NCBI GenBank assembly: GCA_017311185.1
Contig: JAESUZ010001522.1
Span: 186,001 to 250,000, forward strand
DNA from: Proteles cristata cristata
Taxonomy: Eukaryota > Chordata > Mammalia > Carnivora > Hyaenidae
Reading direction: 5' to 3'
DNA length: 64,000 nt
Positions 21,291-29,580 of the stretch are shown here, piece after piece. Position 1 is the stretch's first letter. Every line of letters starts with the position of its first letter. The notes under the pieces are model-generated. The model was given only the letters and a program-made list of their open reading frames with translations, made no database searches and was not told where the DNA came from. The translations under genes and the position numbers were made by a program.

Positions 21291-22004
21291 GTTTGCTTAG
21301 ATGCTCATATTTTCTTTTTCAATAAATTCAGTACCATGTTACAGTATTCTGTAACATTTTTCATTGTTTATGTTTCAGTTTTTTCTTCCTAACAAAAACA
21401 GTCACTAATTGGTATAAAAAATCAAGATAGCATCATTTTGGAAATGATAAGCAAAAAGCATGTCAAGTTAACAGTTTACTAATGATTAATATGAAAGTTA
21501 TCTACACAGTTTGATTTTTATAGATTTTCTTTAAGTGATTCATAATATAATTCAAATAAACAAGTGATAAAAAGATATTGACAAAAAGTATTTTAGCTGA
21601 TAATCACTTATAAATATGCCACATACTAAAAATTAAATATTAAAACCTAATATTTAAATGTGGAAATTAAAGACAGAAATGAGAAAGCTGGATGGCAGGA
21701 CTTCACAAACTGGCAGAATCGAGTTCTGATGGTCCAGTAAGTCACTCATGCAGTCAGAAGCAGTACAATGTGATTGATTCTCATTATTCAAACTCACAAG
21801 AAACACAAACAAGCCAGTTTGTCAGTGTATTCATTTAGTACGGGGCTAAAAATTTACCATATTATCTCCCCCACCCAGGCTACCACCTTTCCCATATTAA
21901 CACACTAGGGAAATAAAATTTGTGGTCAAAATACCTCTTGGTTGAAATGAATTCAAAGCAAAAGGAAGTGGTAAGTCTGGGACATTGGTAGTCAAGGCTT
22001 TGGG
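21291..22004. other. Non-genic sequence
   Basis: AT-rich spacer with no exon, RNA gene or repeat recognised. Confidence 0.45.
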
Positions 22005-22255
22005 CAGCAGAATGGTGTTTAAGAAGCTACCTTGTTTCAAATATAGACTTTGCTACTTACTAGTTGTTACCTTGTACAAGTTACCTCTGTGTTCCTCAGT
22101 TTCCTTACCTGAAAAAGTGGGTGTAATAATAGTACCTACTTCATGACATTGTTGTGAAAATTAAATGAGTTACAGCAGTGGATAAAGTGCTTGAAACATA
22201 GCGGGTACACAGTAGATACTGTATATGTGCTCGTCGTTTGCATTAGTTGTGAGAG
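22005..22255 (+). mobile_element. MIR SINE
   Basis: Nearly full MIR in forward direction: tttgctacttactagttgtt, ctcagtttccttacctgaaa, taataatagtacctacttca, gtgaaaattaaatgagttac and gtacacagtagatactgt. One of the best-preserved MIRs in the window. Confidence 0.88.
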
Positions 22256-22670
22256 GCATTTCAGTCAGAAATGAAGAAAACTAACCCTCTGTGACTACCT
22301 TCAACCCCCTCTAAGGACCAGATTACTCATATGTGCTGAGTCCTATAGCTTTCTGTCTTAATAGACAGGCCTGAATAATCACCAAAAATTCCTATTGTCT
22401 CCCATTTTCCAGACTTCATGTACAAAACATTCTTCCCTTATATGTAATGTCTTTATGCAGAGTGATACTGTTGAGTAGATCATTTTATGTTATACTCCAT
22501 ACTTATCTTACAGCTCTCTTTTTGCATCTAGAAAATCTCCTTTCAATTAGGGGGCTATTAATCCTGACTTACTGCTTTGATTAGCAAGATATTCTTTCTA
22601 CTTAGGACATCTTCGGGTAATTGGCTTAATACAGTTGATGTGAATTTTCCAAATCCAAGTCTCAAAGTAT

Positions 22671-22708
22671 TGATAATGATGATGGTGATAATGATGATGA
22701 TATGATGA
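22671..22708 (+). repeat. (GAT)n imperfect microsatellite
   Basis: Interrupted run of gat/aat triplets (gataatgatgatggtgataa and on). Confidence 0.75.
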
Positions 22709-22729
22709 CAGTAATAACAATATTAACAC

Positions 22730-22950
22730 TACTGTTTATTGAATCTTTACTGTGCCTGGACCTGTACTGAGTGCTACCTGTATTATCTCATGTAATCTTC
22801 ATGATGAACTAATGAAGTAAGTACTATTTATCTTCATTTTTCAAATGAAGATATTGAGGACAGAGAGGTTAAGTGGCTTGTGAAGATTACATAGCCAGTA
22901 AGTGCAAAGCCTAGATTCTATCCCATACTAGAACTCCAAGGTCAGTATTC
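22730..22950 (-). mobile_element. MIR SINE
   Basis: Inverted MIR: actgagtgctacctgtatta, tctcatgtaatcttcatgat, tcaaatgaagatattgagga, cagagaggttaagtggcttg and acatagccagtaagtgcaaa in the expected order. Confidence 0.82.
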
Positions 22951-23776
22951 TCAATAATTCATGTATAATAGACTCCCAAACATGTCCCTCCATTTCCATT
23001 GAACTTAAACTACTACCCAAGAGTAAATAAGAAAATACATTCTAAATTTTCCTGAGGAGCTACTGAAAAGATAATCAGGTAAGGGACACCTAAATGACCC
23101 TTCACACATACACAGATATGAGCCCTCATGGCAATCACAAAGCTAACACTATGTTGAAGTTAGTATCTTTGTAACATAGTATACTATATGAAATTATAAT
23201 GAATGTTCTTGCATTAGCATCAAAATGTATACAGGCATCGTCTGAATTGTTTCCTGACATATATATATATATATATATGTCAATATACATATATAAAGTT
23301 TCCATATATAGAATAGCCTACCATGCTATCATTGAGTGTGTTTTAAACCATAATTATTCATTTTTGACAAGTCATTTCTGACTCGAAAATCCAAATATTT
23401 TAGGGAATTCTGTCACTTTGAACTATTCAATGTCCTCACTTTCCTGCTTTATCTCTTCCAAAATCCCTATTATTTCAGTCTCTGACATAGCCTCTACACA
23501 TAACAGCTCAAAAATAAAAATCCTGGATGGTTCACTGTACTCTCTGTGAAGATATTTGTCCTTGTTTGTTCTAAAGTGGAAAAGTGAAAGAGATACAGGA
23601 AAAGGGCACATATGCTTCAAGGTTAGTAGTCTAAATTCATGGAATTTGTATACATTTCTCTGCTCTTTGATTTTAATATTTAATTAATTTCAAGGGATTA
23701 TATTGCTAATACTTCCTAATTAGGTCAACAGGCTTTCACCATTGTTCTCTTGTCACATCAAAAATCATTTGGTTAA
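22951..23776. other. Non-genic sequence
   Basis: No exon or repeat family recognised apart from an (AT)n run at 23261-23278. A 65-codon minus-strand frame at 23423-23620 has no recognisable similarity. Confidence 0.45.
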
Positions 23777-23777
23777 A

Positions 23778-23974
23778 GGGGTACCTGGGTGGCTACTTCG
23801 ACTCAGGTCATCACCTTGCTGTTTGTGGGTTCAGGTCCAGCGTTGGGCTCTGTGCTGACAGCTCAGAGCTTGAAGCCTGCTTTGGATTCTGTGTCTCCCT
23901 CTTTCTCTCTGTCCCTCCTCTGCTTATGCACTCTCTCTCTTTCTCTTTCTGAAATAATAAATGAATAAACGTTT
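23778..23974 (+). mobile_element. SINE with a deletion behind the A box
   Basis: Head ggggtacctgggtggct jumps directly to acttcgactcaggtcatc, so about 20 bp including the second half of the A box are missing. The rest, including gggttcaggtccagc and tail, is present. Imperfect 17-bp duplication: aaaaatcatttggttaa at 23760-23776 and aaaaatcatttgtttaa at 23975-23991. Confidence 0.92.
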
Positions 23975-24294
23975 AAAAATCATTTGTTTAAGGAACTGTG
24001 CAAGGTATCTTACAAACAGAGTTAGACAAAAGCTTTAGTACATTCCATAAACTGGATTCTGTATATCTGTAAATTATGCTGACAGGCACTCCTATAACAC
24101 AATGAGGCCAAATCAGTCTCACCGAAAATGGCCTTTTCATGCTGTACTCAAGCCAAAAAAAGGGAAAGGATCATAAAAGTACCATATTATGTGTGCAGAA
24201 GTTGTTAAATTCAGCCTAGACAATGGGTGCTTTTCAACTAATCTTAAAGGGACTAAATGAAACAAATTCTTTAAGTGTACAGCAATAGGATATT

Positions 24295-24450
24295 AAATAT
24301 GTATTTATGAAGAACCTACTGTATGAAAAACATACTATGTTGCATGCTATGAAGTGTAAGAGAATTATTATTAAGATATACAGTTCATGATTTTAGAGGG
24401 TTTGCAATTTAAAAGAGGGACCAAGATATGCATACAGTTAAATGGAATAA
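24295..24450 (-). mobile_element. Possible L2/MIR-related 3' segment
   Basis: tatttatgaagaacctactg followed by tatgaaaaacatactatgtt and gtttgcaatttaaaagaggg resembles the 'tatttattgagcacctactatg' motif of old mammalian repeats read in the inverted direction. Weak; boundaries unclear. Confidence 0.4.
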
Positions 24451-24664
24451 AGCAGAACCTAAATACCATGTATATGAGGCAAAATTTAGCCTGAAAGAAT
24501 ATACTGGATCGAATAGATCTACTAAAACTTAATTCACTAATTCAACTGCTATTGATTGAGTGCTTACTAGGTGCCAGGTCAAGAGATACAGCCCTTCTCA
24601 TTAAGGGACACCAATATCTGCTAGTTAGCCTCTTAACTATTCTTCAGCACACAGGGCAGAGAAT

Positions 24665-24770
24665 GGAAATAGTGTTGGCTTTGGAGTTAGAAAAAACGGA
24701 ATTAAACCCCTGTCAACTAGTCATAAGGTGACTTGGGCAAGTAATTTATAATCTTTTAGCTGCAGAAATC
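24665..24770 (+). mobile_element. MIR SINE fragment
   Basis: ttggctttggagttagaaaa, ttaaacccctgtcaactagt and gtgacttgggcaagtaattt match the first half of MIR in order. Confidence 0.65.
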
Positions 24771-24949
24771 ACAGGGCCATCTTTGATTCTCTCTTTCAAC
24801 CTTATCCTACATATAGTTCATTAATAAATTAGTCCTTAAATATTTCTTGAATACATCCCATTCTCTCTATCCGTGCACCCTCAGTACTTAAGGCTGGTTC
24901 TCATGATTGATAACAGATTCTGTAAACCAAGTTGGCTTTTCATCTCCAT

Positions 24950-25800
24950 TTTATTTTTTTTTAATCTATCATGCATGTTGTAACTACAGCAATCTTTCCA
25001 AAACTTTTACATCACCATAATACTTCTCTGCTCAAGATTCTTTAGTCACTTCTCATTGCCTAGAAGATGCAAATCTACACTTCTTAACTTCTTAAGACTT
25101 TTTTAAATGCTTATTTATTTTTTGAGAGAGAGAGAGAGAGCAGGGGAGGAGCAGAGAAACAGAGAGAGAGAGAGAGAGAGAGAGAGGCCCAAGCCATCTC
25201 CATGCTCAGCTCAGAGCCTGATGTGGGACTTGATCCCACAACCATGAGATCATGACCTGAGCTGAAATCAAGTCAGAAGCTTAACTGACTGAGTCACCCA
25301 GGAGCCCCAAGACATTTTAATATGCTAAACTCTGCTAACATTGTTAACTTCGCACGCCAATCTTTTTCCATACAGACCCTACGTTTCTCTAACCACTAGC
25401 CTGTTGTGTGCTCTGTGCTTTTGCACATGTTCTTTTTTTTTTTTTTTTTAATACCAAAGCCTAAAATATTACCCCATCCCCATTCTACCAATCCCATCTG
25501 GGAAACTTAAAAATTTTAATCTTCCTTTAAGATTTTGATCAAACATCATCTCCTTTGTGGAGAATTCCTTGAGGATTTAGGTACAGGTAATTTTTCCATC
25601 ATCAATATGTGCACAACATGGTTTATATATCTATATTAGCACAATGCAATCAAATGTCATATTTGTGTATATGCCAATTGCCTCAACAAGACTAAACACC
25701 CGAGGGCAAAGACAAGGCTTTTCACCTTTGAATCCTCAGCTCTCACGTAACGTCTGCCATGGAGAGTCTGTGCAATAAATATTTATTGTAATAATGAAGT
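24950..25800 (+). mobile_element. L2 (LINE-2) 3' region, interrupted
   Basis: Pieces of the L2 3' end occur in order: ttctctgctcaagattcttt, cttctcattgcctagaagat, (SINE interruption), cacatgttc, catcatctcctttgtggaga, ccgagggcaaagacaaggct and caataaatatttattg. A poly-T run at 25433-25449 is a further interruption. Ancient and non-coding. Confidence 0.72.
25107..25308 (-). mobile_element. tRNA-derived SINE inside L2
   Basis: Inverted SINE with T-rich tail, (ga)n, atgctcagctcagagcctga and head actgactgagtcacccagga. The host sequence resumes with an imperfect duplication (aagacttttttaa at 25094-25106 and aagacattttaa at 25309-25320), so it is nested in the L2. Confidence 0.92.
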
Positions 25801-26552
25801 CAGGTTTGGGGATCAGTGGAAAGAACAAAGACATGTTTTGTGAAGGAGATAGTATATGAGGTTGGCTTTGAAAAACTTCTGAAATATTTCCTTAATTAAA
25901 AAAATGTAATTTTGAGATGTTCAGTGTTTTAACACACATAAGGTATATATCTTCATATTCCCCCTTTAATGCATAAGTGTTTTGCCAGCAAACCTTTGTT
26001 CCTTCCTTCCTTTCTATTCAAGGTCCCAGGTACAGTTTCTTTGAGTATGTGCGTATGTGGTATCAAAAGTACTGGACTTTTTAGCTGGGTCACAGATGGC
26101 TCTACACCACACTTTCTAGCAAATAAAAATGTTGATGTTCACCATGTATATTTAATTTCTCCTGAACATATTTAGAAATATATAAGTATACCTTTGACCC
26201 TTATGGAAAACACATGACATCCCTAGGCACCTCACTGCTATTCAATATACTCCCCTTGGACAGATCACCCAAGTCTGATTGTAAAAGTAATAACGGGGAT
26301 ATTTTCATTGTAAATCATTATGTTTCAAGGTATCAGTGATGGTGAAACTCTTAGGTGTCCTGGCAGATTTCTTACATGAATTATTAAATGGAATTAACGG
26401 TAGCTTCTGGAATCTTCCACTCTTAACTATTGCATGTTTCCACACAAGTAGTTCTGCTTAAGTGGTCATACGGAAGAAAAAACATCGATACCAATAAAGA
26501 AATTATGAATTACAGAAATCCAGAACAGTGAGAAATAAAAAATAAATCCATA
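25801..26552. other. Non-genic sequence
   Basis: No exon, RNA gene or repeat recognised. Confidence 0.45.
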
Positions 26553-26571
26553 CTGTTGCAGTCTGCTTTAT

Positions 26572-26812
26572 TTATTTATGTATTTATTTATTTATTTAAT
26601 GTTTTACTTATTTCTAGGAGAGAGAGAGAGAGAGAGAGAGCGAGCGTGAGCAGGGGAGGGTCAGAGAGAGAGGGAGTCACAGACTGAAACAGGCTCCAGG
26701 CTCTGAGCTGGCAGTCAGTGCAGAGCCGGACGTGGGGCTCGAACCCATGAACCGCGAGATCATGACCCAAGCGAAAGTCGGACGCTTAACCAACTAAGCC
26801 ACCCAGGCGCCC
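26572..26812 (-). mobile_element. Young tRNA-derived SINE
   Basis: Inverted full-length copy with near-consensus internal sequence: head taagccacccaggcgccc, B box complement ggggctcgaaccc and A box region intact. It is flanked by a perfect 19-bp duplication ctgttgcagtctgctttat (26553-26571, 26813-26831). Intact sequence and perfect duplications point to a recent insertion. Confidence 0.96.
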
Positions 26813-26958
26813 CTGTTGCAGTCTGCTTTATGTACAATTATTCCCTTCATTCTAAACCTTTATATTTACCAATACAAACCTTTATTTTGGTAGTACGTTA
26901 TAATTAGGAGCCACAGAAATCATCTATGGAGGCCTCAGTGTGTTTTTCTTTTCTTCTT

Positions 26959-27017
26959 TCTTCTTCTTCTTCTTCTTCTTCTTCTTCTTCTTCTTCTTCT
27001 TCTTCTTCTTCTTCTTC
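26959..27017 (+). repeat. (TTC)n / (GAA)n microsatellite
   Basis: About 19-20 uninterrupted ttc units (GAA on the other strand), lying exactly where the inverted A-tail of the adjacent SINE should be. It probably arose by expansion of that tail. Confidence 0.93.
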
Positions 27018-27220
27018 CTCTTTTAATGTTTATTTATTTTTGAGAGAGAGAGAGAGAACATGAGCAAGAGAAGGGCAGAGATAGAAAGGGAGACAGGGAA
27101 TCCCAAGCAGGCCCCATGCTGTCAGTGCAGAGCCTGATGCGGGACTTGACAATGGTGAAATCATGACCTGAGCTAAAATCAATAATAGGGTACTTAACGA
27201 TTGAGCCACCCAGGTGCCTC
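27018..27220 (-). mobile_element. tRNA-derived SINE with GAA-expanded tail
   Basis: Inverted SINE, diverged: ctgtcagtgcagagcctgat, cattgtcaagtcccgca on the minus strand at the B box, head gattgagccacccaggtgcc. The flanks tcagtgtgttttt (26936-26948) and tcaatgtattttt (27221-27233) look like the target duplication, which places the (TTC)n inside the element. Confidence 0.88.
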
Positions 27221-27233
27221 TCAATGTATTTTT

Positions 27234-27829
27234 CAGGAGAGCTCTGTGAAGAAACCTCTGCTGTCTGTAGATCTTCAACTTGGGAAATCCCTGGATAGTA
27301 AGAAAGGTATTGGCTACATTTGAGGATCTCATGAAGTGTCTACGGGAAGCATCTTTAAGCGGAATAGAGAAGTATCTGGCATGTAGTTACAGACATATAA
27401 ACAAGAACATGTGGATTATAATCCACATAATTATATGTGAATCAGGAATTCGGATTTGTAAAGGAGGGCTGGCTCACTTTTATCTCTTATTCCTATCAAA
27501 AGCTGAAGGGTGGCTTCCAACCGTAGGGTGTCTGCACTTAGGGAGTTTTCAGCGGGGTTCTCAGCCTATAGATGGGCGCCAAGCCAGATATTCTAAAGGA
27601 AGACAATTTCATTTTAGCGGCAAATCCTCAGACCCACGCATCTTCCCATAGCTCTGCCTTTCTCCGACTCTGAGCTAGTGTAGGCAGAGCACGAGGTGCC
27701 GAGGACAGGCTCTGAAGGGGCGATGGGGACCCTCCTTTTCGAACAGCATTTGTAGCTGCCAAGAGTAGCCAACAAGCACCAGATTTATGTGCACTTTGAA
27801 AGAAGCACCTTCACCATTGGCTTTTTGAG
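27234..27829. other. Upstream region of C8orf34
   Basis: Repeat-free sequence leading into the CpG island. It holds a 20-bp palindrome (separate entry). Open frames at 27280-27651 lack recognisable similarity. An antisense noncoding RNA (C8orf34-AS1) is known beside the human gene; nothing in the sequence alone proves one here. Confidence 0.5.
27409..27428. promoter_or_regulatory. Perfect 20-bp palindrome with paired GGATTA sites
   Basis: atgtggattataatccacat reads the same on both strands. Its centre is GGATTA|TAATCC, two head-to-head copies of the core bound by K50 homeodomain proteins such as OTX, CRX and PITX. It lies 985 bp upstream of the C8orf34 start codon. The palindrome is seen; binding is a guess. 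Confidence 0.45.
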
Positions 27830-28152
27830 CAGCGCTGTCGCTAGGGAGCGGCGGGCAGGGCGAGCACAGCCTGGGGAGAAGCCCGGGCTGATTGTTCCTG
27901 TAACGGAGAGAGGGGACGCACACAGTCGGGCGCGCGGACGCACACGCACGCTTGCCGCGAGTTCGAGCCCCGCAGCCCCCCACCGCCGGAGGGCGCCCCC
28001 GGCGCCGCGCCGAGCGGAGGAGCCTCCGCCTCCTGGCTCCTGCTGCTGCCGCCCAGAGGAGAGAGGAACCTGGAACCTCTGCCTCGAATTTCCCCGGGCG
28101 CCGCGCGCTGCGGAGAGCGGCGGGGGTGGGCGCGAGGAGGGGAACGCGATGA

Positions 28153-28335
28153 ATGAGTTCTCCCCTCGCCTCGGAGTTGACTGAGTTGGCGGCGCCGCGC
28201 CCGGGCTTCCGGCTCTCGGCGCCCCACGCGCTAGCGGCTCCCGGGGCTGCAGCCCACGCCCGCGGCCGGGGCTGTGTCCGCCACGCCGGGGAAGCCGAGG
28301 CTCTGGAGCCCCTGTCCCGGCTCCAGTCCGGGTAA
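28153..28335 (+). other. C8orf34: Upstream open frame, likely relic of a longer N-terminus
   Basis: A 60-codon ATG frame starting MSSPLASELTELAAPRPGF and ending at TAA 28333-28335, in a different frame (+1) from the main start. The start resembles, as I recall it, the beginning of the long human C8orf34 protein. In this sequence the frame is lost before reaching the main ATG at 28413, so here it acts as an upstream ORF. A second ATG four bases earlier (28149) opens an 11-codon frame ending at 28184. Confidence 0.55.
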
Positions 28336-28412
28336 AAAGGAAGGTTGTCCCCTGGCCGAGGCGCACGGCCGCGCGCTTTTCCTGCACTCTCCGCGGCCCC
28401 ATCTGTCTCTCC

Positions 28413-28481
28413 ATGGCGTCTCATCAACAATCCCGGATCCAGGCTTACCTGGAGAAGAACAAGATCGGTCCCCTGTTTGAG
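28413..28481 (+). CDS. C8orf34: C8orf34 (protein VEST-1), first coding exon, partial
   Basis: ATG at 28413 opens 23 codons beginning MASHQQSRIQAYLEKN and ending LFE, followed by GAG|GTAAGG, a near-perfect splice donor (GT at 28482-28483); the intron is phase 0. The residues match the start of C8orf34/VEST-1 as I know it. The AYLEKNKIGPLFE stretch is the first helix of an RIIa-type (PKA regulatory subunit) dimerisation/docking fold, whose remainder would be in exon 2 outside the window. The start has G at +4 but T at -3, so its context is only fair, and two upstream ATGs precede it. The protein's function is poorly known; a docking role is inferred from the domain. Confidence 0.87.
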
Positions 28482-28857
28482 GTAAGGCGCTGTGGAGGAG
28501 GGCGGTCCCGTTTGTGTTTGGGGGAAGGGGCTCAGAACACCCGGAGGGAAGGAGGCGCAGCCAACAAATTCGCGGAAGGGGTGGCCGTGCGGCCCCAGTT
28601 CACGGGCATTCGCTCTGCCGGGGCCAGGGGTCCGGGAACGCAGCCGGGGGGTGCACCTTGCGGGTTACCTGGCCGCGGACAGGTGAGCTGGAGAGGGCCC
28701 AACATCAGTCTGGCAGGGGAAGTTTGAGCGGTCTGACTGTCCTGCATCTCGCAGCCTTGTGCACAGAACCCGGACAGGCTGAGACCGACAGATGCACACA
28801 CTTAGACCGTCTTACACACGCACACTTCCTGGAATTTACACTGAATTGCATGTTGGA

Positions 28858-28882
28858 TTTTTTTTTTTTTTTTTTTTTTTTT
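28858..28882 (+). repeat. Poly-T run (25)
   Basis: 25 consecutive T followed by gtcgacag, a layout resembling a polypyrimidine tract plus AG acceptor. There is no SINE body next to it. Confidence 0.85.
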
Positions 28883-29523
28883 GTCGACAGTAGCAGAGCC
28901 CAGAAAGGTGGAAGAGCTGCTTAGCAATAGGAAAGACTGTGGTTAACTGGGAGAAAACTGAACTGGTAAGGAATAGGCTTCGGTAGGTGAAGGCGCCTTG
29001 AGTGAAATTGTCAAACTGAGACGCTGACATTGATCTCTGGATGACAGGAGTCCTGTGCATTGCAGACCCTACATGTGTTAGGGGGAGAAAGGGGCGGAGA
29101 AAGATTCAGGAAAAGCATGCACGTATTTATGAGAGGAGACTGTAGCTCTGAGCTGTTTTCTCTCGCCATCAAAGAACCGATGGCAGAAATACTGTAGGAG
29201 AAAGGAGGAGCGGGAGGACAAGAGAAAAAAGAACCAGAGGCTGGACCTGGCACTGGCAAAGCGTCCCGCCTGTAGCCAGGGCGCTGGGCAGATGCTAGTG
29301 CCCGCGGGGAGGGGTGCCCAGGGCCCCTTCCCAGCCCGGTCTCACAGTCCAGCAGGGCGCGGGTGGGAGAAGATCGGACCGGCGTGGGAGGGTCGAGATC
29401 CTCCCCCCGTCCCAAAGCAGCTGTGGTCAGTATTGGCGGTTTATGTGTCCGCAACGTGGCAGTAAGGCTGGGAAGAGAGAAAGAATGGGGCTCTTTCCCT
29501 AGTACTGAAGAGAAGAGAATAAC

Positions 29524-29527
<4 letters not shown>

Positions 29528-29572
<45 letters not shown>

Positions 29573-29580
29573 CGAGAGAT
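29528..29580 (+). repeat. (AG)n microsatellite
   Basis: About 26 AG units with two gc interruptions near the right end, 1.05 kb into intron 1 and not associated with a SINE. Confidence 0.92.

Larger units (their letters stand above)
27830..28720 (+). promoter_or_regulatory. C8orf34: CpG-island promoter of C8orf34
   Basis: Dense CpG and GC content starts abruptly around 27830 and fades after about 28720, in a window otherwise AT-rich. No TATA box precedes the start codon. GC-box-like motifs occur (gggcagggcg at ~27853, gggggtgggcgcg at ~28120). This is the usual TATA-less, dispersed-start promoter form. A weaker GC-rich shoulder continues to about 29400. The exact transcription start cannot be read from sequence. 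Confidence 0.85.

Noticed and set aside
27675..28430. Minus-strand open frame of about 250 codons across the CpG island
   Set aside because: Its composition is Ala/Arg/Gly/Pro-rich as expected from antisense GC-rich DNA, no domain is recognisable, and several overlapping frames are open at once. An antisense RNA may exist, but not on this evidence.
28492..28924. Three overlapping + strand open frames after the exon 1 donor
   Set aside because: They start inside the intron, run into a poly-T, and reflect low stop-codon frequency in GC-rich DNA.
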